A DNA stretch of 64,000 nt from AP-15 sp963750195 (GTDB lineage: Bacteria; Pseudomonadota; Alphaproteobacteria; ATCC43930; CGMCC-115725): the NCBI GenBank assembly GCA_963750195.1, contig CAVVPS010000016.1:558001-622000 (forward strand). The letters are read 5' to 3'. A program made the translations under genes and the position numbers. This document shows, piece by piece, positions 17,435-26,831 of the stretch (positions within the stretch are counted from its first letter, which is position 1; each line of letters starts with the position of its first letter). The notes beneath the pieces are model-generated. The model saw only the letters and a list, made by a program, of their open reading frames with translations. It had not been told where the DNA came from and made no database searches.

Positions 17435-18557
17435 TTAGTTAAGATGGTATATTCTAACGGCATTGCCGCCGGCGATCTTGGCCTTCTCCTCTTCAGTGCA
17501 GTCCTTCAGAACCTCCTCAATAATTTGACGGCTCCTGGGGAAGGTGGATTCGACATGGGGATAATCTGAGCCCCAGAGAAGATTGTCGATACCGATGACA
17601 TTGCGGTCGCGTATGCCCATCGCATCTTCCTGAAAGCCCGCAAACACATTGCGGTGGAAATAGTCACTGGGCAGCATGGCCTCCTTAAACCGATAGCGCT
17701 CTTGCTGGACGCGTTGGGTGTAGGTGTAGTCGATGCGGTTCAGGAAGTGCGGAATCCAGGACAGTTCGTGCTCAACGGTGCCGATTTGGAGTTTTGGGTA
17801 GCGCTCAAAGACGCCGCTGAAGATCATGTCAGCAAGTGACATCCGCACCCAGTGGTCGGCGTTGGCCAGGAAGGAGTTGCGGACACGATTGCGGTCCTCG
17901 AGCCCAAAATCCTGCCCTGGGCCTGGTCGGTTGGTGGCGATGTGCATGCCAAGGGGAATATCCAAATCCTGGGCCGCCGCCCATAGCGGCTCGTACATCG
18001 GATTGTCGTACCCTTTCCCCTCCGGGGGATAACACGGTGATCATGCCGCCCGCCAGCCCCATCTTGGCGCAGCGCTGCAGCTCCTTGATGCCCTCCTGCA
18101 CATCGTCCACGTTGATCATGGCGATGCCCTTGAGGCGCTTGGGCTCCCCGGCGCAAAACTCGGCGAGCCAGTCGTTGTATCCTCTAAAAATCTCCGACAG
18201 CAGCGCACTGTCTGGTACGCTGTAGAGCAGCAGACCGACTGTGGGATAGACAATACTCACATCCACGTCATCGGCATCCATATCCTTAAGGTGCTCCCCA
18301 GGGTCGTAGCCACCGCGCCGAACTTTATCGAAGGTCGTGGTGCGGACCATCTGTTCCGGCGCCTCAAACCGCATGCCTGTCTGTGCCCCGGCGGCCAGCC
18401 CGATCACCCGGTGGCCGTTGCAGAACCACCAATCGCCATCATACTCGCGGACGAGCTGTGGGATCCGGTCCTTGAACGCCGGCTTGACCCTGCTCGTCCA
18501 CAGGTCCGGTGGCTCAAACACGTGATTGTCCGACGATATGACCCGGTAATTCGCCAT
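17435..18557 (-). pseudogene. Amidohydrolase 2-family hydrolase, one frameshift
   Basis: N-terminal half: YRVISSDNHVFEPPDLW (metal motif D-N-H) to GLAGGMITV; C-terminal half: PLGMHIATNRPG, then DMIFSGVFERYPKL, LSWIPHFLNRIDY and LLWGSDYPHVEST. The frame changes near 18026 in a C/G-rich run, with the sense of one extra base. Corrected, it would be about 374 residues, normal for the COG2159 group that acts on aromatic or cyclic acids. A close paralogue fragment lies at 21.8-22.4 kb. It is divergent from the aldolase gene. Confidence 0.85.
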
Positions 18558-18749
18558 GATTCGCCCTCCTGCTGAGTGGTGAGCGGCCTCACAGTCCTAC
18601 CGTCTACGTGACCCTCAGCGGCCCCACTATACGCCTGTGGAACCCGCGCCGATACGGGGAGTATGCTCCGCGGCTCGACAACCTTCAGAGCCAAAAAGGC
18701 TACGGATGGGACGATCAGGTCGCGGTCGCCGCACAGACGAGGACATGCG

Positions 18750-19463
18750 ATGAAGCAACCGAACCGAGTCAAAGCCGCGATGCGTGCCGGTCGCAAGGCG
18801 TACGGCTACAACCTGTCCTTCCCATCCCCATGGGTGATCGACATTCTGGGGAAGCTCGACTTCGATTACGTCTTCATCGATGGCGAGCATGGGCCGTTCG
18901 GACTGGACCAGCTTGAAGACCTCTGCAGGACAGCCGAACGCCATAACCTCACGACAATCGCCAGGGTGCCGGACATCGGCTCGTCAACAATCCTGCGCTA
19001 TCTCGATCGTGGAATCATGGGCATATTGGGCCCGCACATTGCCACGGAGGCAGACGCCCGCCAGCTGGTGCGCGCGTGCTACTTCGGCCCGCTCGGAGAG
19101 CGGTCATTCGGGGCCAACCGCGGCACTGATTACAATGCCGGGATTGCGGACAAGGCGGCGTACTACCGCGAGGCAAACGAACAGATGCTGGTGTGCGCTT
19201 TGCTGGAGGATGCCGCCGTGCTCGACAACCTCGACGCCTTTCTCTCGGTGCCGGGCATCGACCTCTGCAGCATTGGCCCAAACGATTTCGCTCAAAGTCT
19301 CGGCTATCCCGGCCAGCCCGACCACCCTGAAGTCGTCACGGCAATTGAGGAAATCACAAATCGCGTCCGACAGGCTGGCGGCAGGATGCAACTGGATGTG
19401 ATGCAGGGGGCGTGGGTCAGCGATATGCTGCTTGATGCGGGTCGTCGCATTTTATCATTGTAG
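18750..19463 (+). CDS. HpcH/HpaI-family aldolase
   Basis: A class II metal-dependent aldolase of the 2,4-dihydroxyhept-2-ene-1,7-dioate aldolase family. It cleaves hydroxy-oxo acids to pyruvate and an aldehyde. Visible motifs: FDYVFIDGEHGPF (residues ~30-42), ARVPDIGSSTILRYLDRG with the substrate-binding Arg, GILGPHIATEADARQLV, and GIDLCSIGPNDFAQSLG, the usual metal/pyruvate loop. The ATG at 18750 follows a GAGG. At 237 residues it is slightly short, and a neighbouring frame from about 19445 continues HFIIVDQQPLHAAIALV, so the 3' end may be frameshifted. Position suggests a role with the amidohydrolases. Confidence 0.82.
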   Translation: MKQPNRVKAAMRAGRKAYGYNLSFPSPWVIDILGKLDFDYVFIDGEHGPFGLDQLEDLCRTAERHNLTTIARVPDIGSSTILRYLDRGIMGILGPHIATEADARQLVRACYFGPLGERSFGANRGTDYNAGIADKAAYYREANEQMLVCALLEDAAVLDNLDAFLSVPGIDLCSIGPNDFAQSLGYPGQPDHPEVVTAIEEITNRVRQAGGRMQLDVMQGAWVSDMLLDAGRRILSL

Positions 19464-19571
19464 ACCAGCAGCCATTACATGCAGCAATCGCTCTGGTGAA
19501 CGTTGGAACTGTCCACTGAACCGCGGGAATGTGCGCATAGCCGCTGTGCGACCATCAGGAGGGCTTCCGGC

Positions 19572-20120
19572 CTACTTCGATGTGGAAGCGTTTGGTCTAG
19601 GTGTCGGCACCATGCAGATGTAGGACGGATGCATCAAGCCGGTGGGCTCGTAAAACACATTTTCGATGAACTCAAATCCGAGCTTCTTTCGGATCTTCTC
19701 CGAAACACGATTGTCTGGGTGATGCCCTGCATAGACTTTCGACAGCCGCAATTTTTCCCACGCATATTTCAGCGCGCCTAGGGAAGCTTCCGATCCGAAC
19801 CCTTTGCCCCAGCAGCGCTTCACGAGATGGATGCCCACTTCGAAATCTGCCTCGCCGGGTGTATAGACCCACGGCCGAAGCCCGCCGCAGCCGACGAAAT
19901 CGCTATTGCGGTGATCGAACAGCACCCAGTACTGAACGCCACTGGATCTCTCTCGCTCGATCTCGGCGTTGAGTTTCTCAAAGACTTGGGCTTCGGTGAG
20001 TTTGCCGCGAGAATCAATGAACGCCGTAACGGCGGGGTCGCCCCACAATCCCATTGCAAGGGGCAGATCCTCAATCTGCCATGATTGCGCTATTAGGCGC
20101 TCGGTCATGAATTTTTTCAT
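19572..20120 (-). CDS. GNAT-family N-acetyltransferase (RimJ/RimL type)
   Basis: A 182-residue acetyltransferase. It starts MKKFMTERLIAQSW; the central strands FVGCGGLRPW and ADFEVGIHLVKRCWGKGFGSEA include the acetyl-CoA pyrophosphate loop (R-x-x-G-x-G/A, here RCWGKGFGSEA). VYAGHHPDNRVSEKIRKKLGFEF is the usual final helix. It transfers acetyl from acetyl-CoA to an amine of a protein or small molecule; the target is unknown. The gene is intact and abuts the IS1380-family element. Confidence 0.85.
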   Translation of the reverse strand: MKKFMTERLIAQSWQIEDLPLAMGLWGDPAVTAFIDSRGKLTEAQVFEKLNAEIERERSSGVQYWVLFDHRNSDFVGCGGLRPWVYTPGEADFEVGIHLVKRCWGKGFGSEASLGALKYAWEKLRLSKVYAGHHPDNRVSEKIRKKLGFEFIENVFYEPTGLMHPSYICMVPTPRPNASTSK

Positions 20121-20332
20121 TTCCGCCTTGACCGGCGCCGAGGATCGTAAAGAACGCCGTTCTCACAGAGATTGTATTAATCCAAATCTCAATGCGCGCC
20201 GCGGAGGCGTTAGCCCGAAAAATTCACCACGTCGGCTGAAGGGGCTGGCGGGAGCGGTATAAACCCTTGGTTTCGTGTATGATTTGGTTGCTAAGGCCGA
20301 TCACACCGAAGCCACGGAGTTTCGCGCCCGCC

Positions 20333-21671
20333 ATGGATGAGACTACGGGGATTTTGCCGGGCTTGCCAGCCATCGCGGGCAAGCCGGTGCATGTCGGATT
20401 TGACGGCGGCCAGCTCACCTCAGATGCCGGCATATTGCTGCTGGCGGCCATCGAGCAGCGGCTCAAGATTGCCGAACGGTTGGCCGCCTGCATCGAAGAC
20501 CCGCGCGACCCGGACCGGGTGCTGCACGGGCTTACCGAGATGATCCGCTACCGCGCGCTGCTGATCGCGGCCGGCTATCCCGACGGCAACGACTGTGACG
20601 CGCTCAAATCCGATCCCGCCTTCAAGATGGCGGTCGGGCGGCTGCCGGAAAGCGGCGAGGATTTGTGCTCGCAGCCGACCATCAGCCGGCTCGAAAACCT
20701 GCCCGGCGCGATCGCGCTCAAACGCATGATGGCGGCGATGGTGGAGCTGTTCTGCGACAGCTTCGAAGCGGTGCCGCGGCGCATCCTGCTGGACATCGAC
20801 GACACCGAGGACCGGGTGCACGGCGACCAGCAACTGTCACTGTGGAACGCACATTACGACAGCCGCTGCTTTCTGCCGATCCACATCTACGAGGCGACCA
20901 CCGGCAAGCCTGTCGCCGTCATCTTGCGCCCCGGCAAGACGCCGGACGGGGCCGAGGTGGCAATGGTGCTGCGCCATGTCATTGGCCGCATCCGGGCCCG
21001 CTGGCCGGCGGTCGAGATCGTGGTGCGCGGCGACAGCCATTATGGTCGGCCCGAGGCGATGGCGTGGTGCGAGCGCCAGCGCGTCGGCTACATCTTCGGC
21101 CTCTCCGGCAACCCGGTGCTGCTGCGCCAGGCCACTCCGCTCGCTGAGGACGCCGCCCTCGGCCGCCTCGACGGCGAAGGCGACAAGGTCCGCCGCTACG
21201 GTGATTTCCGCTACGCCGCCAAAACCTGGAATGTCGCGCGCCGTGTCATCGCCCGTGTCGAGGCGGCCCCCAGGGGGCCGACAGCCGGTTCATCGTCACC
21301 AATCTGCCAGGCCTGCCGAAATCGCTCTACGAGAAGCTCTATTGCGCCAGGGGGCAGGCCGAAAATCTGATCAAGGCGCACAAGCTGCACCTCGCCTCCG
21401 ACCGCACCTCCTGCAGCAAGGCGACCGCCAACCAGTTCCGGCTGTTGATCACACCGCCGCCTATTGGCTGATGCTGAGCTTGCGCGGCCTGGCGCCGCGC
21501 AACTCCTTCTGGCGCGAGGCCCAGTTCGACACGATCCGCCTCTGCCTGATCAAGGTTGCCGCGCGCGTCACCGAAATGGTCACCCGCATTAAGATCGCCC
21601 TGCCGGCCTGCTTTCCTTACCGGACCGGCTTTGCCACGCTCGCGGGCCAAATCGCCAAGCTGCCGCCGTAA
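20333..21671 (+). pseudogene. IS1380-family transposase, two frameshifts
   Basis: DDE transposase: VHVGFDGGQLTSDAGILLL near the start, ILLDIDDTEDRVHG (first Asp), IVVRGDSHYGRPEAMAWC (second Asp), then after a shift near 21275 ADSRFIVTNLPGLPKSLYEKLYCARGQAENLIKAHK (Glu region), and after another near 21450 HTAAYWLMLSLRGLAP to the end. Each shift has the sense of one lost base. Element ends were not resolved: no convincing inverted repeat or target duplication was seen around 20.26 and 21.81 kb. The element is probably immobile. Confidence 0.82.
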
Positions 21672-21820
21672 CCGACGGGGCAATCGCCCTAGATCGAACC
21701 CTCCGGTCCAACCTCAAACCTCGATCACCGCGTCACCGACGCCACGGAAAGCTGCGCGCCCACCCCGATGCGGGGCGGCGCCCTCAAACGCCTCGTGAAT
21801 GATCCGGGTTAGTTGGCTCT

Positions 21821-22362
21821 TCAATCAGAGACGGTCAGCCGCGCCACGTCAAAATGGTAGACGCGGGCGGTGTTGCCGCCCACGATCTTGGCTTGTTCAT
21901 GGTCCGCCACCCCGGCCAGGATCTCCGCTAGGATTTTCTGCGATTGGGGAAACGTCGACTTGCTGTGCGGATAGTCCGAGCCCCACATCATATTGTCGAC
22001 GCCGATGACGTCGCGCAGGCGAATGCCGATGGCGTCCTCTTGGAAGCTTAAGACGACATTGCGGCGGAAGAAGTCGCTCGGGAGCAGGCCGTCCTTGAAC
22101 CGGTAAATCGCCTCGCCGTGGCGCTCGCGATACGTGTAGTCCATCGAGGTGACCACATTCGGCGCCCAAGACAGCTCGAACTCTACGATGGCCAGGGTCA
22201 GGCGCGGATGACGCTCGAAGACGCCGGAGAAGATCATATCGCACATCGACAGCGCCGGATAGAACGCCTTCGTCGCGCGGCTGCTGGCGTCGCGCAGCGT
22301 TCCGGGACCGGCTCCGCGGATCTTGCCCTGGCGCCGCGTCGCCGTGTGCAGAAACTGACCGC
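21821..22362 (-). pseudogene. Amidohydrolase 2-family fragment, 5' truncated
   Basis: The C-terminal half of a paralogue of the 17.4-18.6 kb hydrolase. The in-frame sequence GALRDASSRATKAFYPALSMCDMIFSGVFERHPRL-type motif, then LSWAPNVVTSMDYTY, LPSDFFRRNV and MMWGSDYPHSKSTF, runs to GGNTARVYHFD and a stop. Upstream the frame meets a stop at the edge of the IS630-type element, and the N-terminal metal-binding half is missing. The fragment is flanked by IS1380 on one side and IS630 on the other, so loss by IS activity is likely. Confidence 0.75.
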
Positions 22363-22459
22363 CTTATAAGCCTGTTTGTGTCGTGCCAAGGCTGTTGCCG
22401 CTATTGGTACGACGCAATCATAGGATTCCATAAGGACTGGATCTGTGCGATCATGCGCG

Positions 22460-23542
22460 ATGCGCGAGGGGATCGCTATCGAGGTGAGTGCCGCCGACCG
22501 CGAACGACTGGCCGCGGTGGTAGCGGATCGCAACAGCCGGCAAAAGCATGTGTGGCGGGCGCGGATCATTCTGGCCACGGGCGAGGGCTGCGGCACCGCC
22601 GAAATCATGCGCCGCGCCGGGGTTTCGAAGCCCTGTGTGTGGCGCTGGCAAGAGCGGTTTATGCGCGAGGGCGTGGCCGGCCTGCTGCACGACAAGACGC
22701 GAAAACCCGGTCTGCCGCCATTGCCGTCAGCGCTGGTTGACGATGTCGTCGCGCTGACCCTGGCGGAGCCGCCGGGCGAGACAACCCATTGGACCGGCCG
22801 GGCGATGGCGGCAGCGAGCGGCATCTCGCTGCGCTCGGTGCAGCGCATCTGGGCGGCGCACGGTCTGCAGCCGCACCGGGTGCGGCGCTTCAAGCTGTCG
22901 CAGGACCCGGCGTTTGCCGCCAAATTGCGCGATGTGGTCGGGCTCTATCTCGACCCGCCGGCGCACAGCCTGGTGCTCTCGGTCGACGAGAAGAGCCAGA
23001 TCCAGGCCCTCGACCGCACCCAGCCGGGCCTGCCGATCAAAAAGGGCCGGGCCGGAACGATGACCCATGATTACATCCGCAACGGCACGACGACGCTGTT
23101 CGCGGCGCTCAATGTCTTCGACGGCACCGTCATCGGCCAGTGCATGGCGCGCCATCGCCATCAGGAATTCATCCGCTTCCTCAACCGGATCGAGGCCGCG
23201 GTGCCGGCCGGCAAGCTGATCCACGCGATCCTCGACAACTATGCCGTCCACAAGCATCCCAAGGTGCGCGCCTGGCTCGCGCGGCATCCCAGGTGGGTGT
23301 TCCATTTCACCCCGACCTCGTGCTCCTGGGCCAATGCGGTCGAAGGGTTCTTCGCCACGCTGACCCGTCGGCGCTTACAGCGCGGTGTCTTCCATTCGCT
23401 CGTCGACCTGCAAGCGGCAATCAATCGCTATCTCGGCGAGCACAACCGCAAACCCAGACCATTCGTCTGGACTGCCGACCCCGATCGCATCATCGAAAAG
23501 GTCAACCGTGGGCACCAAGCGATCGCGTCAGACCACTATTAA
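22460..23542 (+). CDS. IS630-family transposase
   Basis: An intact transposase of about 360 residues. HTH region IMRRAGVSKPCVWRWQERF; DDE core with VLSVDEKSQIQALD (first Asp), LIHAILDNYAVHKHP (second Asp) and SWANAVEGFFATLTRR (Glu). A GTG 15 bases upstream is an alternative start. IS630 elements move by cut-and-paste into TA; the left end probably lies near 22365 (TATAAGCC) but matching inverted repeats were not found, so the ends are unresolved. It is the only transposase in the window with no visible defect. Confidence 0.9.
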   Translation: MREGIAIEVSAADRERLAAVVADRNSRQKHVWRARIILATGEGCGTAEIMRRAGVSKPCVWRWQERFMREGVAGLLHDKTRKPGLPPLPSALVDDVVALTLAEPPGETTHWTGRAMAAASGISLRSVQRIWAAHGLQPHRVRRFKLSQDPAFAAKLRDVVGLYLDPPAHSLVLSVDEKSQIQALDRTQPGLPIKKGRAGTMTHDYIRNGTTTLFAALNVFDGTVIGQCMARHRHQEFIRFLNRIEAAVPAGKLIHAILDNYAVHKHPKVRAWLARHPRWVFHFTPTSCSWANAVEGFFATLTRRRLQRGVFHSLVDLQAAINRYLGEHNRKPRPFVWTADPDRIIEKVNRGHQAIASDHY

Positions 23543-24178
23543 TGCCAAATTAGCTGATCCATACCCGGGATTGATCGTCATCGAACGTATCAAGTCTTTA
23601 ATGGCCTCATGATAGTTTGAGAATAGGGTGTTGGCAAAACCCCTGAAATAAAGGGCGGCTGCTAAACCGTCGTTGACTGCCCTCGGCCTCGGCAATCTCG
23701 ACAGCTTCGTTGAGACCGGGCAGGATGTGGTCGCCTCTCGGATCAATAAAGATATCGTTGAAATGTAAAAAATAAAGACCGCTAGAATACCTCGGGTCTA
23801 TGTTTATGCCGTCATTTAAATACCTTTTTGCGACATTTGACTGGCCAATTGCTGAATAAATCTGGCCGCGTACAAGTGCTTTCTCTCTCGACTCTGCAAC
23901 AACTATCTGTCCCGACTAGCTCGTCCAGCATCGCCAATGCTTTAGAGGCGGCGCTTTTGGCGAGAGACACGTAATTTTGCCACCACGGCTGGGAAGCAAC
24001 ATATTGGTACACTCGGGCAGAACCCAAACGCGCCGTCGCGTTTTTAGGGTCGACCTTCAGCGCAGAACTAAACCAGAACAACGCTTCAGTGGAGTTGTGA
24101 AAAGTCCATCTGCTCTCCAAAGCCGCTTTCGCAAGAGACAAGCATCGAGTGATAACAGTGTATTTGGCATCATCCATA
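23543..24178 (-). pseudogene. TPR-repeat protein remnant
   Basis: Pieces of one TPR protein appear in several frames: STEALFWFSSALKVDPKNATARLGSARVYQYV, then a shift and ALVRGQIYSAIGQSNVAKRYL, and later ALYFRGFANTLFSNYHEAIKDLIRSMTINPGYG. The layout resembles the TPR tail of class III adenylate cyclases such as the intact gene at 28.7-30.7 kb. The 3' end stops at the IS630-type element. At least two shifts are needed to join the pieces. It is most probably a decayed and truncated cyclase-type gene. Confidence 0.6.
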
Positions 24179-24181
24179 TTA

Positions 24182-24502
24182 TCAGCGCGCATCACGTGGT
24201 TCGGTTTCATCAAATGCAGATATGACAATACTATCTTCCACCTCAACGTAATTATATAACAGGTCGGCAGGGAGAGAGGCAGTCGCTTCGGCAATTGAGG
24301 TACCGGGTTCGGGATTTTTGCGACGCTGCCGCTCTTCGCAAGCTGCCAAAATTAACCGTTCATAGATCTCGAAGCGCTCTTGCGGAGTTCGGCCCTGGAC
24401 CATAGCGGCGCGCGCAGCTTCAGCAGTGACTCGGGTCGCCCACAGCCATTTAGGGTCGAAAGCGGGATCGGGGACGTCGAGGGGCATTGGGATATCAGGC
24501 AC
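24182..24502 (-). CDS. Hypothetical protein
   Basis: A 106-residue acidic protein with an N-terminal Pro-rich stretch (MPDIPMPLDVPDPAFDPKW) and a helical middle (TPQERFEIYERLILAACEERQRR). No domain was recognised. It lies just before the TPR remnant on the same strand. It has reasonable codon usage and no competing frame. It may have been the first gene of the same unit, or a remnant. Confidence 0.45.
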   Translation of the reverse strand: MPDIPMPLDVPDPAFDPKWLWATRVTAEAARAAMVQGRTPQERFEIYERLILAACEERQRRKNPEPGTSIAEATASLPADLLYNYVEVEDSIVISAFDETEPRDAR

Positions 24503-24761
24503 GGTGGTTGCAGATGATGTGCTCGCCCCCTCGGCTCACGGTTGATCCCCGGATCTCGTCGCGGCACAGAGAAATCGGCTCGGGAGATCGAAGCTCCGTT
24601 TGTAGGATCTCTATCTATCACATCCGGTGGGCTTCAGTTGAGGAAGGGCGGTTTCTCCTGTACTTGGGACCGTAAGGGGTTGCTGTCGCAGCGTTGTAAC
24701 TGTTATTTACTGACATGCGAATATCACATAAATACCAAATTATTGCAACGCAACCTCGACA

Positions 24762-24975
24762 GTGACTATGGGTCCCGCGGCGAGTTTGCATCGGATCAAA
24801 GAGGCGGTCGGCCCCGCGAGGTGGATCACCGATCCGCACGACCAGGAGCCCTATCTGGTCGAGGCCCGGCGGCTCTATCGTGGTGCGACGCGGCTCGTCG
24901 TGCGGCCGGTTTCGACCGCGGAAGTCGCGGCGGTGCTGCGGATCTGCACCGAGGCGGGATTGGCGATCGTGCCGA
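24762..24975 (+). pseudogene. FAD-linked oxidase, N-terminal fragment (copy A)
   Basis: Some 70 codons (LHRIKEAVGPARWITDPHDQEPYLVEARRLYRGAT and VSTAEVAAVLRICTEAGLAIVP) closely match the first 70 of the complete oxidase at 25382. Homology stops abruptly after GLAIVP, where the next bases match the end of the FG-GAP gene. It is a truncated duplicate. A third, worse copy lies at 57.6 kb. Confidence 0.8.
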
Positions 24976-24978
24976 GGG

Positions 24979-25350
24979 TCATTCACCGATGACGTGCCAG
25001 CTCGTCCCGGGGTTGCCGGGGCTGCCGCCGCCGATGACCTTGGTCCCGTTGATCTCCCAAATATAAACTTCGCCGGTACTGGTGTTCTGCCACAGGATGT
25101 CGGAATAGCCGCTGCCATAGAAGTCACCGGTGCCAATCGCGTGCCAGCTCGGCCCCGGGTTTGCCCCGACCAGTGTCATGGAACTGATCGGGGTGGGACC
25201 GCTGGCGTTCTGCAGCAGAATGTCGGCCTTGCCGTCGCCGTTAAAATCGCCGGTGCCGATGACGTGCCAGCTCGTCCCAGGGTTGCCGGGGCTGCCGCCG
25301 CCGATCACCTTGGTCCGGTTGATCTCCCAAATATAAACCTCGCCGGTATA
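24979..25350 (-). pseudogene. FG-GAP/VCBS repeat protein, C-terminal fragment
   Basis: The fragment encodes tandem calcium-binding-like units (GDFNGDGKADILLQNASG, GDFYGSGYSDILWQNTSTG) separated by EVYIWEING-TKVIGGGSPGNPGTSWH, ending WHVIGE and a stop. The same end sequence closes the larger gene at 56.0 kb. It has no start of its own and is wedged between the two oxidase copies. Repeats of this kind occur in secreted, surface or sugar-binding proteins. Confidence 0.78.
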
Positions 25351-25381
25351 AATGCCAGCGACGCAAGCGGAAAGCGAATCT

Positions 25382-26797
25382 GTGAACCTGACGACTACCT
25401 TACATCGGATCAAACAGGCGGTCGGCCCCGCGGGGTGGATCGCCGACCCGCGGGACCAGGAGCCGTATCTGGTAGAGGCCCGTCGGCTCTATCGCGGCGC
25501 GACAAAGCTCATCGTGCGGCCGGCTTCGACCGCCGAGGTCGCCGCAATCGCCAAGATCTGCGCTGAGGCGGGGTTGGCGATCGTGCCGCAAGGCGGCAAC
25601 ACCGGGCTGGTCGGCGGCGGAGTTCCGCCTGAAGACCGTGACAATATCGTCCTCACCCTCGGCCGGATGAACCGGATTCGAGCGATCGACCCGGTCAATT
25701 TCACAATGACGGTCGAGGCTGGCTGCATCCTCGCCCATCTGCATCAGGCGGCCGCCGAAGCCGACCGGCTGTTTCCGCTGAGTCTCGGCGCCGAGGGCAG
25801 CTGCCAGATCGGCGGCAATCTGTCGACCAATGCCGGCGGCATCGCCGTCTTGCGCTACGGCAACACCCGCGAGCTGACCTTGGGGATCGAAGTCGTATTG
25901 CCCGACGGGCGCGTCTGGGACGGCCTGCGTGGGCTGCGCAAGGACAACACCGGTTACGATCTGAAACAGCTGTTCATCGGCGGCGAGGGCACCCTCGGCA
26001 TCATCACCGCGGCGACGATCAAGCTGTTTCCGAAGCCGCGCGAGGTCGAGACCGCGTTTCTCGGCCTTGCCCGGATCGAGGACGCGATGAGCCTGTTCGC
26101 CCATGCCCGCGCCGCCAGCGCCGACCAGCTGACCGCGTTCGAGCTGATCCCGCGCGCCGGGCTCGACCTGGCGCTGGCCTACATTTCCGGCATGATCGAC
26201 CCGCTCGCTGCGCGTCATCCCTGGTACGTGCTGCTCGAAATGTCATCGAGCCAGACCGAGAGCGGCATCCGCGCATTATTGGAACGATTGCTGGAGACCG
26301 CGCTCGACGAAGGGCTCGTCGCCGACGGCGTCATTGCCGAGAGCGGGGCGCAGGCCAAGGAGCTGTGGCGAATCCGCGAGGCCATCGTCGAGGCGCAGCT
26401 TTATTCGGGCTCGATTAAGCACGATGTCTCGGTGCCGGTCAGCCGGGTCGCCGAGTTCATCACCCGCGCCAGCGCCGGGGTCAGCGACCGTTTGCCCGGC
26501 ATCCGGCCGATCGCCTTTGGCCATGTCGGCGACGGCAACATCCATTTCAACCTGACCCAGCCCGAGGGCATGGACAAGGCGGCCTATCTGGCGCGCTGGC
26601 AGGAATTCAACGACATCGTCCACGCCGTCGTGCGCGACCTGTCAGGGTCGATCAGCGCCGAACACGGCGTCGGCATCATGAAACGCGACGAGATCACCCA
26701 CTACAAGCCAGCGGTCGAGATCGAATTGATGCGCCGGGTCAAACACGCCTTCGACCCCGCCAACATCATGAACCCCGGCAAGCTCGTCAGGTTTTAG
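25382..26797 (+). CDS. FAD-binding oxidoreductase (GlcD / D-2-hydroxyacid dehydrogenase type)
   Basis: A flavoprotein of about 471 residues. The PCMH-type FAD domain has VPQGGNTGLVGGGVP and LGAEGSCQIGGNLSTNAGG; the C-terminal cap ends with FGHVGDGNIHFNL and the metal-binding ISAEHGVGIMKRDEI and ANIMNPGKLV. The family oxidises 2-hydroxy acids such as D-lactate, glycolate or D-2-hydroxyglutarate. The start is taken at GTG 25382, since an upstream ATG lies inside the FG-GAP fragment. It is intact, unlike its two partial copies in this window. Tandem duplication with the FG-GAP piece created its present upstream region. Confidence 0.88.
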   Translation: MNLTTTLHRIKQAVGPAGWIADPRDQEPYLVEARRLYRGATKLIVRPASTAEVAAIAKICAEAGLAIVPQGGNTGLVGGGVPPEDRDNIVLTLGRMNRIRAIDPVNFTMTVEAGCILAHLHQAAAEADRLFPLSLGAEGSCQIGGNLSTNAGGIAVLRYGNTRELTLGIEVVLPDGRVWDGLRGLRKDNTGYDLKQLFIGGEGTLGIITAATIKLFPKPREVETAFLGLARIEDAMSLFAHARAASADQLTAFELIPRAGLDLALAYISGMIDPLAARHPWYVLLEMSSSQTESGIRALLERLLETALDEGLVADGVIAESGAQAKELWRIREAIVEAQLYSGSIKHDVSVPVSRVAEFITRASAGVSDRLPGIRPIAFGHVGDGNIHFNLTQPEGMDKAAYLARWQEFNDIVHAVVRDLSGSISAEHGVGIMKRDEITHYKPAVEIELMRRVKHAFDPANIMNPGKLVRF

Positions 26798-26831
26798 GAT
26801 CTCCGCCGCGCCTCTAGGCTCAAAAGGTCGG

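Noticed and set aside
20255..21815. Precise ends of the IS1380-family element
   Set aside because: Candidate ends (near TTTCGTGTATGATT and TCGTGAATGATCC) do not form convincing inverted repeats and no target duplication was seen.
22360..23560. Terminal inverted repeats of the IS630-type element
   Set aside because: The left TATAAGCCTG has no matching sequence near the right side, so ends are not called.
25352..25381. Upstream ATG as the start of the FAD-linked oxidase
   Set aside because: These codons derive from the FG-GAP fragment and its junction; the conserved oxidase sequence begins after the GTG at 25382.
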